Origin: Triplophysa rosa
Taxonomy: Eukaryota; Chordata; Actinopteri; Cypriniformes; Nemacheilidae
Assembly (NCBI RefSeq): GCF_024868665.1
Contig: NC_079898.1
Location: 23,803,810-23,867,809, forward strand
Direction of reading: 5' to 3'
Length of the DNA stretch: 64,000 nucleotides
The notes under the pieces were generated by a model. The model made no database searches. It saw only the letters and a list, made by a program, of their open reading frames with translations, and had not been told where the DNA came from. Positions 50,362 through 59,179 of the stretch are shown here, in pieces. Both the position numbers and the translations under genes were made by a program. Numbering within the stretch: the stretch's first letter is position 1; every line of letters begins with the position of its first letter.

Positions 50362-50730
50362 TTAAGGGATAGTTCACCCAAAAATAGAAATTCTGTCATC
50401 ATTTACTAACCTTCGAGTACACAGAAAAATATATTTGGAAGATGCTTATAACCAGACAGTTCTACCATAGAAGGACACAAAAATTATATATATTTTTCTG
50501 TTAAACATAAAAGAAGATATTTTGAAGAATGTAGCAAAGCAAACAATTCTGGGGCACAATGACTACCATTGTAATTTTTCCTACTATGGTAGTCAATAGT
50601 GGCCAAGAACTGTTTGTCCAAATATCTTTCTCTGTGTTCAACCAAACAAAGACATTTATACAGATTTGGAAAAACTAGAGAGTGAGTCATTCGTGACAGA
50701 ATTTTCTTTTTTAGGTGAACTACCCTTTAA
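50362..50730. mobile_element. TTAA-ended MITE, copy I
   Basis: Starts TTTAAGGGATAGTTCACCC and ends AGGTGAACTACCCTTTAA, a good inverted pair. Ends 26 bp before a cdh23 exon. Confidence 0.9.
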
Positions 50731-50756
50731 AGACCTCTCTCTCTCTCTCTCTCTAG

Positions 50757-51145
50757 GGAACGGTGGCGCTGTGGCGTACGCTCTGGTCTCAGGTTCCGAC
50801 CGTAAGTTTGAGGTCGACATGAGTACGGGTCTGGTAACTACCTTAGATTACCTGGACTACGAGACCAAGACCAGCTACCTAATAAACGTGTCAGCCACAG
50901 ATCAGTCACCCCCGTTTCACCGCGGCTACTGCACCGTCTACGTCACGTTACTCAACGAGCTGGATGAGGCTGTGGCGTTCCTGTCGGCCGGTTACGAGGT
51001 GTCTCTGAGGGAGAATATCGCCACGGGAACAGAGGTGGTCCAGGTGCAGGCGCAGTCGGCCGATAACCTGAACCAGCTGACGTACCGCTTTGACCCGGAC
51101 ACTTCACCCGCCGCTCTGGCCCTCTTTAAGATTGACAGCGTCACG
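50757..51145 (+). CDS. cdh23: cdh23 exon: EC12-EC13, largest exon in the window
   Basis: Phase 1 to 0, 389 nt. It encodes NGGAVAYALVSGSDRKFEVD, MSTGLVTTLDYLDYETKTSY, GYCTVYVTLLNELDEAVAFL and later ADNLNQLTYRFDPDTSPA, FKIDSVT. The EC12-EC13 linker NELDEAVAF lacks the NDN calcium triplet; the human linker NELDEAVQF lacks it too. Acceptor ctctctAG, donor GTgagg. Confidence 0.96.
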
Positions 51146-51226
51146 GTGAGGAAACAAACGTTGTGCTTGAGTCGTTTTAGTTTGCTTTTTGTGTGTATAT
51201 AAAGAAGGATTGCGTGTCCTCCGCAG

Positions 51227-51328
51227 GGCCGTATTACGGTGATGGGACTGTTGGACAGAGAGGAGGGCGATTCATACACCCTTACTATTGTGGCTGATGA
51301 CGGTGGACCAAAGAGAGACTCTACTGTG
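51227..51328 (+). CDS. cdh23: cdh23 exon: EC13
   Basis: 34 codons, phase 0 to 0. It encodes GRITVMGLLDREEGDSYTLT, then IVADDGGPKRDSTV. Acceptor cctccgcAG, donor GTaata. Confidence 0.95.
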
Positions 51329-51543
51329 GTAATACTGAGCTTTCTCTCTTTTCTGTTTAATAGACATAAAATCATAAATCAAACATTAAATAAACACAAT
51401 TGCTAATAATATGGCATCATTCTATAAAACAGCTCACACACAAAAAAACTGTTAGTATGTGAAAATATGCTCGATATGACCAATATAAATGTTTGATTAC
51501 ATTATTTTCTCAATTTTCTCCCCTGCCTGATGTACATTTGTAG

Positions 51544-51546
51544 AAG
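51544..51546 (+). CDS. cdh23: cdh23 candidate 3-nt microexon (one lysine)
   Basis: The triplet AAG stands between a full acceptor (TTTTCTCAATTTTCTCCCCT tract, then catttgtAG) and the perfect donor GTAAGT. Including it turns the join STV-VSITILDEND into STV-K-VSITILDEND. Human CDH23, as I remember it, reads STVKVYITVLDEND, with lysine at exactly this place. The two flanking introns would be 215 and 113 nt. Skipping it keeps the frame, so both forms could exist. I have no transcript to prove it. Confidence 0.75.
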
Positions 51547-51659
51547 GTAAGTTAGCAATTCCTAGATTACAGATACATTTCTTCATGCAACATATGTAAT
51601 ATTCCAGCAAGAGAATTGTTTTATAAACATCAGCTCCCACTGCTCTGTTCATTTGTCAG

Positions 51660-51809
51660 GTGTCAATCACCATTCTCGACGAGAATGACAACAGCCCCGA
51701 GTTTGACATCACTTCTGATTTGTCTGTGAACATTCCAGAGGACACGCCCATCGGTCAGAGAGTGGCGGTGGTGCTGGCCCGAGACAGAGATGCTGGAAGG
51801 AATGGACTG
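51660..51809 (+). CDS. cdh23: cdh23 exon: EC13-EC14 junction
   Basis: 50 codons, phase 0 to 0. It encodes VSITILDENDNSPEFDITSD, then LSVNIPEDTPIGQRVAVVLA and RDRDAGRNGL, where RDRDAGRNG is the EC14 calcium motif. Acceptor atttgtcAG, donor GTgagc. Confidence 0.96.
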
Positions 51810-52061
51810 GTGAGCAATACAAAGAAACAAACATTTATGTCATTATTTATGTCTGACATGAGGGCTGTGGTTTGCGTGGGTGTTTCTTTTGCATTACAAA
51901 TAAAGCAATTCACTGGAAACGTGAACAAAAATAAAGCAGCTTGCTGCAAACTTCTTCAAGCTTATTATAATCAATGGGCTAATGGAAAAATCGAAATCTA
52001 GTCTATTTCTATTTGAAGTTTGCAACACACTATTTTAATACTCTTGTCTTTCATCCTTCAG

Positions 52062-52190
52062 GTAAATTTCACCCTGATTGCGGGTAACATGCAAGATGTG
52101 TTCAAAATCAACACAGCCAACAACACGTATGGAGAGGTTTACGTGAACGCCCCTCTGGACCGTGAAGCTGTGGACCGCTACCTGCTTAAA
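52062..52190 (+). CDS. cdh23: cdh23 exon: EC14
   Basis: 43 codons, phase 0 to 0. It encodes VNFTLIAGNMQDVFKINTAN, then NTYGEVYVNAPLDREAVDRY and LLK. Sequons NFT and NNT. Acceptor atccttcAG; the exon itself begins GTAAAT, which imitates a donor. Donor GTaaga. Confidence 0.95.
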
Positions 52191-53406
52191 GTAAGAGAAA
52201 CAACTCAGACCCTACTGATCTCAGCTCTGTAAACCGTAGTGTCCATCTGACAGTATTTTAGATGTTACCCTTTAATATACTTCATTGACTGTGGTCTACA
52301 TTTTAAAGCAATATTGCATCCAGATAAGGCCATCCCAGAATGCATTTGTGATGAGCCAAGTGAAGGATCTCAAGATCGCATACAGAATTGAGTTATAGTG
52401 GTCAAAAGTGATGTCCAAGGGGAATATTTACTTTTAATGCCTCCTTGGGTTAGATTAATCCAACAAAATGAGTATAAAACTATATGATGCAAAATGGAGA
52501 AAGCGCTCAACTTTTAAGGTTATTTATTGGGCAAAATTATTGGGCAAAAAAAGCAAACCAGACCATGCCAGGAAATATGAGTTTTATTTGAAAATACAAA
52601 AGAAAGTTTAGAAAAACAAAAAGCATAAATAAATAGATAAAAAATAAAACGTAAATTAAGTATACATTGATTTTAGTTTTATCTGTTAATTCTTCTCCAA
52701 ATTGTAGTTTAAAATCCAAATACAACTATGCAACATGCAAAGTTGTAGTAATACACATTAATAAAATATTTACTCAAATATTTGAAGAGTTCAGATGCAA
52801 AACCCTCTAAAAGCAACCTCCATCGAAAATGAGATTATGATGTTGAGTGAATGTTTTCCACACATAGTATGCGTAAATATTTCGCTTCAAAACCCGCTAA
52901 ATACGACACTCTGACCGGATTGAAATATGTGCTTTTGCTGAAAGTAAATAAAAGTAGCAGCCTGATAAAAATGCTCATTTAAAACGAAAAGTCGTCTGCC
53001 GGATTTAGAGGGTTTTGCATCTGAACTCTTAATAAATCATCTTTAACTATATATTTGAATAAATAGCATCAAAGACACCAAAGTTTCAATCACTTTTGAC
53101 CAGGAGAGTTCATTAAAAAGTGTCATTCAAAATGTGTCTCCATCAGGGTTCAGGCAGCGTCTTCAGTATTTGTTTACTATAAGTTGATTTGACTATGAAA
53201 ATGTAGGTTAATATTGTATTTACGCAGCACACTCGTTCACGTGGAGCATTACTTTCGTCCCTGATAACAGCTGCCATTGATCAGTGTGTTTCCTTCTTAA
53301 ATTTCAATGCAAAGTTAAATTTAGCATGTTTTGCATAATTCGCTTTAAGGTATTTGTGTGTTTTTGTGTCACCATGGATATGCTGTGTGTTGTTTGTTTG
53401 GATCAG
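52191..53406 (+). other. cdh23: cdh23 intron, 1.2 kb
   Basis: Contains the perfect-ended MITE at 52785-53030. The rest is AT-rich. Confidence 0.65.
52785..53030. mobile_element. MITE with perfect 27-bp terminal inverted repeats
   Basis: Positions 52785-52811 (AAGAGTTCAGATGCAAAACC onward) are the exact reverse complement of 53004-53030. 246 bp, no frame and no obvious target duplication. Perfect ends suggest recent activity. Confidence 0.88.
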
Positions 53407-53535
53407 GTGCGGGCCATGGATAACGGTTCTCCCGCGAGGTTCACTGATCTTTCGCTTACGGTGAACATTATGGACGTGAATGACAACCCTCCCGTCGTGC
53501 AGAGCCCTCGCGGGTACAACGTCAGCATCAGTGAG
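53407..53535 (+). CDS. cdh23: cdh23 exon: EC14-EC15 junction
   Basis: 43 codons, phase 0 to 0. It encodes VRAMDNGSPARFTDLSLTVN, then IMDVNDNPPVVQSPRGYNVS and ISE. Sequons NGS and NVS. Acceptor ggatcAG with a weak pyrimidine tract; donor GTcaga. Confidence 0.94.
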
Positions 53536-53624
53536 GTCAGAATCACGTCACATGATGCGATGTCTTCAGTGCTTTAGGATTGTTTCACAGTATCGGTGAC
53601 TTCCCAAAAACAATTCAATTTCAG

Positions 53625-53852
53625 AATGTGGGGGGCGGTACATCGGTGCTGCGTGTCATAGCGACAGACCGTGACATCGGACCCAATGCCATGCTGTCGT
53701 ACTACATCACCGGCGGGAACCAGGACCTGACCTTCAGAGTGGACCGTATGACAGGAGAGATAGTGACTCGCCCCTCACCTCCTGACAGAGAGAAACAACA
53801 GCAGTACACGCTGGCCGTGACGGTGGAGGATGACGGAACTCCGCCTTTGTCT
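53625..53852 (+). CDS. cdh23: cdh23 exon: EC15, last one in the window
   Basis: 76 codons, phase 0 to 0. It encodes NVGGGTSVLRVIATDRDIGP, then NAMLSYYITGGNQDLTFRVD, RMTGEIVTRPSPPDREKQQQ and TVEDDGTPPLS. Acceptor aatttcAG, donor GTaagt. The next sense exon (remembered in human to start ATTHVYVTIVDENDN) is not in the window. Confidence 0.96.
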
Positions 53853-54590
53853 GTAAGTTTGTGCGTGTCGAGCGGTCACACACACTTCTTTAAACACCAA
53901 TCACACACACATTTCCATATTAAAGACCAAACACTGAGCGGCTCCGCCCACCATCACACATTTCAACAGCTTTTTTTTCACACCACACATAAAATACTGT
54001 ATTTGCTCCTTTAAAACTCAATGTGCAAGAAAAACAGGAAACCGCAACCTGCTTTACTTTTGAAACAGGAAGTTGTACTTGCAAAAACATGTTCGATGCT
54101 GTTGTGAGCCTCACAGTCGTCTAGTCGGCCTCTGGTGTGTCTGAGTTCCTCATACTGGTTTGAGGCCCGTCACCCATGGGTTACCTGTCTCAGACGGTTC
54201 CTGTGGTGTCAACCTCTCACTGATCCCGATTCAGTATGATTGAAAAGAACAAAGCTCAAAGCTCTCACGAGAACTTAATATTTATTGGCATAAGACATAA
54301 AAGCAATCTTTGATTGTATCAGCAGTTGTATCATATTGCACAGCATTGTCTACATATGTCATCTTGAGCTACATATATCGTACAGACACAGTGTTTTATC
54401 AGCATTTGTACAAAGCAGATTTGAAAATGTTCACCTAATATACATCCGTCCATTCAGTGATTCATTCATTCATCTACAAGCAAAGTTTTGGCAGTCTCTA
54501 TGGCAGTGAATTTCGAATCCGAAGCTTCTTGAAAGTCGACCAGCGCTTTGCTTTTTTATTTCAATTGAGGTCCAGCTAAATAGTAAAACA

Positions 54591-54629
54591 TACACACGCA
54601 CACACACACACACACACACGCACGCACGC
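54591..54629. repeat. (CA)n microsatellite
   Basis: CA units with a few ACGC interruptions at the right side. Confidence 0.85.
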
Positions 54630-54703
54630 ACCAGATATGGCAGTGTAAAAAATCAATATAAAATATACAAAATCTCTTCTTTTGTGTCCTCAATATGGCC
54701 CTT

Positions 54704-54948
54704 ATTGAAGGGATAGTTCACCGCAAAATAAAAAATCTTTCATCATTTATTTATCCTCATGTCATTCAAAACCTGACACTTTTTCTCTATGGAACACGAA
54801 AGAAGATATTTTGAGAAATGTCTCAGTGGTTTTGCTTCCATACAGTGAAAGTCAATGGGGGTTGTTTGGTTACCAATGCAGAAGAAAGAAAGTCATACAG
54901 GTTTGGAATGACATCAAGGAAACGATTTTCATTTTCTGTCACTATTAA
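54704..54948. mobile_element. TTAA-ended MITE, copy J
   Basis: Left end TTGAAGGGATAGTTCACCGC. The interior has GAAGATATTTTGAGAAATGT and AAGTCATACAGGTTTGGAAT. The right end is decayed, stopping near ATTAAAA. Confidence 0.8.
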
Positions 54949-55887
54949 AACATATCACAAGAAATTGCACAAACTGCATGATACACTGTAAGCTACAAAC
55001 CTGATAAAAGCACCACAACAGATCCACGCTCACCGCGAGAGGCTTTAAAACAGCACCTAGCGGTTCTGATGTCGAGATGGTGCAAGATCTTTTGTTACCA
55101 TTGACGCGGTGCTGGTGTTCAATCTGTTGAGTAAAGACACCGAATTCAATTCTGTTCAATGTGTTAAAATAAGTTCTCAAAACTAGTAGCGAGATTCCCA
55201 AGAGAGCATCAATTCCAGCACCATTTCAGTGGTAAACAGTGACACATTTAACACATATTTTTTTCATCATGAGTGGTAGAAATACAGATGTGTGAGTAGC
55301 AGAGTGGTGTGTTTATCGCTGAAGGTTTTGGGCCAATTTTACGGAGTCTTACTGGTTTCGTGTGGATTATAAAAGTACTGATATGGGAGAGCAGGGTCTG
55401 AGGTATTAATCCATCTCTGACCTCTAAAACAGAGGATGAATATCTCAAAGAGGAAAAGGATGGTAGGATGGATGGTAGATGGTAGAAATACTGATGAGAG
55501 AAACGAGAAGAGGAAGAAACAGCCATTGAAGTGCAAGTAGAGCCACAATCTGTATGTGACACTTTAAAAATGTTCCACAGAAATCTACAGCTATGTTTCA
55601 GTTGACCCAAACAGCAAGGAAAGCACACGTTAAACAGGTCGTCCTCTTCGGATCGCTTTCGTGAAATACCCTGACAGTCCACGGAAGTTGTGGAATAGTC
55701 AGATGTTCCTTCTGATCGCTGGGCAGGAAACATGTGACCAGAAAACATCTGCAGTGATGTAGCGATGTGTTGAGTTCTCCTGGTTTTGAGGGTCACTCTT
55801 CGTCATCCTTGCAGTAGACAGGAAGAATAGAGGCATGATGATGCAGAGAAGGATAAAGCACCCGGTGTTCCTGGGAGTGAACGTCTC

Positions 55888-55925
55888 TTACTCCTGAAGA
55901 AGGTTTGGAGACTCAGGACTGAATT
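55888..55925 (-). CDS. vsir: vsir exon 7: C-terminal end
   Basis: 38 nt, phase 1 in. With the last base of exon 6 it encodes EFSPESPNLLQE and TAA; human ends in PVPDSPNFEVI, so PESPN is the matching element. The acceptor is strong (gttcttgttttcccccAG). It is too short for an ORF search and is found only through phase and homology. The alternative is read-through of the exon 6 donor, which would give a different tail. Confidence 0.85.
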
Positions 55926-56122
55926 CTGGGGGAAAACAAGAACGTTATTACTAATGTTTCTTTACTTAACTTTTAGTTTTTTAATTCTGTTTGGTGTACT
56001 GGGTGAAAGCGTATAGTATTATGAATGTTTTGTTTGAATCTAGATGTCTAAACTTGATTTAAAATCATTGTATGATAATACATTTTGATCTTCATGAAAT
56101 CAAATTGACCCTATTTACTTTC

Positions 56123-56398
56123 TTAAAGAGATCATTAAAACAAAAGTTCTTGCATCATTTACTTATTCCCAACCTGTATGACTGTATGACTGTCTTGTAC
56201 AGAAAATAAGATATTTCGAAGAATGTCTGTAACAAAAAAAAACACCGGACACCATTGGCTTTCATTGTATGGACACAAAATCACCAAGTCATTTTTCAAA
56301 ATATCTTCTTTTGTGTTCCACAGAAGAAAGAGTCATATACAGTTATTGAACAACATGAGGGTATATAGCCGGTGAACGTTCCCTTTAATGTATGTACC
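56123..56398. mobile_element. TTAA-ended MITE, copy K
   Basis: Starts TTAAAGAGATCATTAAAAC and ends GGTGAACGTTCCCTTTAA. Diverged interior with TCAAAATATCTTCTTTTGTG. Lies in the last vsir intron. Confidence 0.8.
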
Positions 56399-56435
56399 CT
56401 TCAACTAAAAAATAAATTGTAATCTTTAGTCAATT

Positions 56436-56741
56436 TTAAAGGGATATCCCACCCAAAAATGAAAAATTCTGTCATCATTTACTCACCCTCAATTTGTGTG
56501 TATAAATTAAGAAAATATAGATTATAGAAAATATATTTGGAAGAATGTTAGCAACCGACAGTTCGTGGGCACCATTGACTACCATAGTAGGAAAGATTAA
56601 AATGGTAGTCAAAGGTGCCCTAGATCTGTTTGCTTTCCTACATTCTTCAAAATATCTTCTTTTGTGTTCAACAGAACAAAAATATCTACTATATCAGTAG
56701 GAATGACAGAAATGTTATTTTTGGGTGAGCTATCCCTTTAA
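56436..56741. mobile_element. TTAA-ended MITE, copy L
   Basis: Starts TTAAAGGGATATCCCACCC and ends GGGTGAGCTATCCCTTTAA, with 12 or more bases of matching inverted end. Lies in the last vsir intron, next to copy K. Confidence 0.9.
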
Positions 56742-57287
56742 TAAAGTCTCACATCTTACAATCCAATTCAATTTCGCACCAATAACAAAATCAAGTTTTC
56801 CAGACAGTTGAATATCTTGTTTCACTTGTAAATGTGTTAGTTTGAAGTTAAATGGCTTGTGACTGGCGTTTCATGCTGGCTTTAACGTGTCTGTCACTTG
56901 GTAAGACTGTTTACGTTTGGGCCTATACGTTGCGTGTTATGAAGAAACACTCATGAAAGTTCCACACTTACACACACACACAATTGATTTCTCAGAATCC
57001 AACGTGTCGTCAGAGAAGCAGAAATGAATGTTGAGAAACGGGGGAGAAAAGGGGAAACTGACATTCTGTAAATTCCACTGAGTTAAAGGTTAGATGGGAG
57101 GTGCTGTGTGCGTATGTGTACAGCGTGTGCTTAGTGAAGCCTGTGACGAAAACAAATTCAAGAAACAATGCAGTGTGTGTATGCATTTGTGTAGACTCCA
57201 GATGTTTCTTGTAGCCCATTGAGCGCTGACAGCTCAAGCTAGCTGGAGTGGGTTACAGTTTCATCTGAGAGTGTTTATGCGCCCTAC

Positions 57288-57457
57288 CCGGCATACAGAA
57301 GAAGACGTCCCCTTGTATGTTTGGGGAGAATGGAGTTCCGGGGTCCGACAAGAGGTGGTGTCCTGTTTCAGAAGACTGACGCATGATTTGAGATACAGTC
57401 CGTGGTTTAGGCTCTGGAGAATCACCGCAAAACACTGCGTTCTCATGCCCCTGTGCA
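57288..57457 (-). CDS. vsir: vsir exon 6: cytoplasmic tail
   Basis: Phase 2 to 1. It encodes AQGHENAVFCGDSPEPKPRT, then VSQIMRQSSETGHHLLSDPG and TPFSPNIQGDVFFCMP. Human has SESGRHLLSEPSTPLSP and GDVFFPS in the same order. The tyrosine of human SYVAQRQ is missing here (TVSQIMRQ). The donor is GTaggg at 57287-57286; without splicing, the frame stays open for only 11 more residues to a TAA at 57253-57255. Acceptor tctctctccAG. Confidence 0.93.
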
Positions 57458-58168
57458 CTGGAGAGAGAGATACGGAGGAATAAATATTTATTTATTAAAT
57501 ATCTACACATATATTTTTATGAAATTTGTAAAAGCATTTAAAATATATTTATGTGTATATATTCTAGATTTAAATGAATAATTAATATATATATATAACA
57601 AATATGTATACAGCAGCGGAAAAAATGAAGAGGCCATTCCAAATTTTCATTTAATCAGCATTTCTAGATGTATTGTGGCCCTTTCAACAAAATCAAACCT
57701 CAGGGGTGATATAAAGTCATCCAACAGCAATTAATTAAATCAACTAATCAAAAATAAATTTGAACTTTTCCTAAATACATGTACAAATATTATTGTTGTA
57801 TTGTTTAAAGGTGAATCTGAATAAAAGTGAATCTTTTCTGTTATTTTAACCTGTTTCTCCAGTTTTCATTTTCTGCAAATAAACGCAAATAGAAACAATA
57901 TTTTTATTTGAAAGTTTGGGTGAAATATTGTTAGTTGTTCACAGACAAAAATGATCATTTTACCTAAACAAATACCTATAAATAGTAAATTCAGAAAAGC
58001 TGAAAATAATTTAGAAACGGTCTCTTATTTTTTAAAATATCAACAATTTGTTATTGTAAAAAAAAATTATTGTATTCATTTATAATAACTTTTATTTATA
58101 TTTTGATGTATTTTTTTATTCTTTTGAGATTACATATGATCTGTTTACAAGTGATTCTGGTCACTCAC

Positions 58169-58196
58169 CTGTCCATACGCACCAGCTCGTGTGCAC
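58169..58196 (-). CDS. vsir: vsir exon 5: small tail exon
   Basis: 28 nt, phase 1 to 2. It encodes AHELVRMD between a shared Arg codon and a shared Ser codon, against human AQELVRMDS. Acceptor gtttttaccAG, donor GTgagt. Found from homology and phase. Confidence 0.92.
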
Positions 58197-58394
58197 CTGG
58201 TAAAAACAGGAACAGGAAACGGTTCACAGTGGGAAAGGAAATACAGTCGCTATAAAACAATTAGTGCATGCGTTTATTCTTCCATCTGCAAACCGCGCAG
58301 TGCTATGACGGATACGTGTATCACTCTTTACTCACAATGTAGGTCAAAGTGAGTGTGTGAGTAATGCATGAGTAAGTGTGTGTGTGTGAGTGGT

Positions 58395-58531
58395 CATGTT
58401 TTTATATCCCGGTGGGGACCTAAACCTGAATGCACACCAACACATGGGGACCTCAATTGTGGTCGGTGACACGAGTCCCCATGTGTTGGTGTGCATTCAG
58501 GTTTAGGTCCCCACCGGGATATAAAAACATG
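58395..58531. repeat. Perfect 57-bp inverted repeat with 23-nt loop
   Basis: Arm 58395-58451 (CATGTTTTTATATCCCGGTG onward) is the exact reverse complement of 58475-58531. It lies in the intron between vsir exons 4 and 5. GTCCCCAC recurs near 58681, so it is probably part of a MITE of about 300 bp ending near 58700. A transcript of either strand would fold into a long hairpin. Confidence 0.93.
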
Positions 58532-58728
58532 TAAAAATGGGCAAAAAAGCTTATAAATTGTACAGAACAATATTTTAAAAAAATCTAAAAATGCAAAAAG
58601 TTTTCTACGATTTTTAGGTTTAGGGGTAGGGTATAAAATATACAGTTTGTACAGTATAAAAAACATTACGCCTATGGACTGTCCCCACGGAGATAGTAAA
58701 CCAGACGTGTGTGTGTGTGTGTACTCAC

Positions 58729-58839
58729 GTCTGCTGTGCTCTGATGTTTGTCTCTGTTTGTAAACCAGAATCAGTATGAGGGGGAGACAAAGAATAAAAG
58801 CGAAGCAAGCCGCGATAGCCAGACCTTCAGCCACCGAGT
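58729..58839 (-). CDS. vsir: vsir exon 4: transmembrane segment
   Basis: Phase 1 to 1. It encodes SVAEGLAIAACFAFILCLPL, then ILILVYKQRQTSEHSRR. The core ILCLPLIL and LVYKQRQ are the hallmark of VISTA proteins. Acceptor gattttgtctttcAG, donor GTgagt, followed by a (GT)n run in plus orientation. Confidence 0.95.
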
Positions 58840-59052
58840 CTGAAAGACAAAATCAAGATGTTTGCAAAAAATGCTTAAGTTATGGCTATGTTTTAAAACA
58901 TATTTTTAAATATAATCTAAGATTAAAACATATAAGTTGTACTATTCATTTATTTAAGGATAAAATGTTTATAATAAACATCATGTCATTTCCTTTGGTT
59001 TGTATTTTCTTTAGTTTGTAATGGCCAGTGTATTTTGTTGTACTATACGTAC

Positions 59053-59103
59053 CATCGGAAGGATTGTGGGTCCACTCATTACACTTCAGACTGCCGTTGT
59101 GAG
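59053..59103 (-). CDS. vsir: vsir exon 3: stalk
   Basis: 51 nt, phase 1 to 1. It encodes HNGSLKCNEWTHNPSD after the shared Ala codon. Human has a stalk exon of similar size with one cysteine. Sequon NGS. Acceptor tgtttccacAG, donor GTacgt. Confidence 0.9.
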
Positions 59104-59179
59104 CTGTGGAAACATTCAATGTTAAGATCACACATGAATGAAACATGGGCACACCTGATCTCTCTCCTCGCTCACGTAC

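Larger units (their letters stand above)
49750..50756 (+). other. cdh23: cdh23 intron, 1.0 kb, mostly two MITE copies
   Basis: MITE copies H (50067-50335) and I (50362-50730) fill two thirds of it. The 26 bp left before the next exon are a (CT)n acceptor tract. Confidence 0.75.
54265..55887 (-). other. vsir: vsir probable 3' UTR
   Basis: Follows the TAA at 55888-55890. An AATAAA on the minus strand (54281-54286) with a GT/T-rich stretch below it could end the transcript, giving a UTR of about 1.6 kb. It would include MITE copy J and a (CA)n run. The 182-residue open frame inside (55248-55796) has no family likeness and I take it as chance. Confidence 0.4.

Noticed and set aside
50992..51375. 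Minus-strand frame of 127 residues opposite cdh23
   Set aside because: Shadow of the large cdh23 exon; no independent evidence. The same applies to the antisense frames at 31254-31631 and 49503-49859.
55248..55796. Minus-strand frame of 182 residues
   Set aside because: It lies in the probable vsir 3' UTR, has no domain or recognisable family, and no splice phase linking it to vsir.
57253..57287. Read-through C terminus of vsir (GRAHKHSQMKL type)
   Set aside because: Not chosen as the main form because the spliced exon at 55888-55925 matches the human C terminus; kept as a possible isoform in the findings.
58395..58531. CRISPR-like or microRNA gene
   Set aside because: Only one inverted pair, no spaced direct repeats; the arms are longer than usual for an animal pre-miRNA and look transposon-derived.
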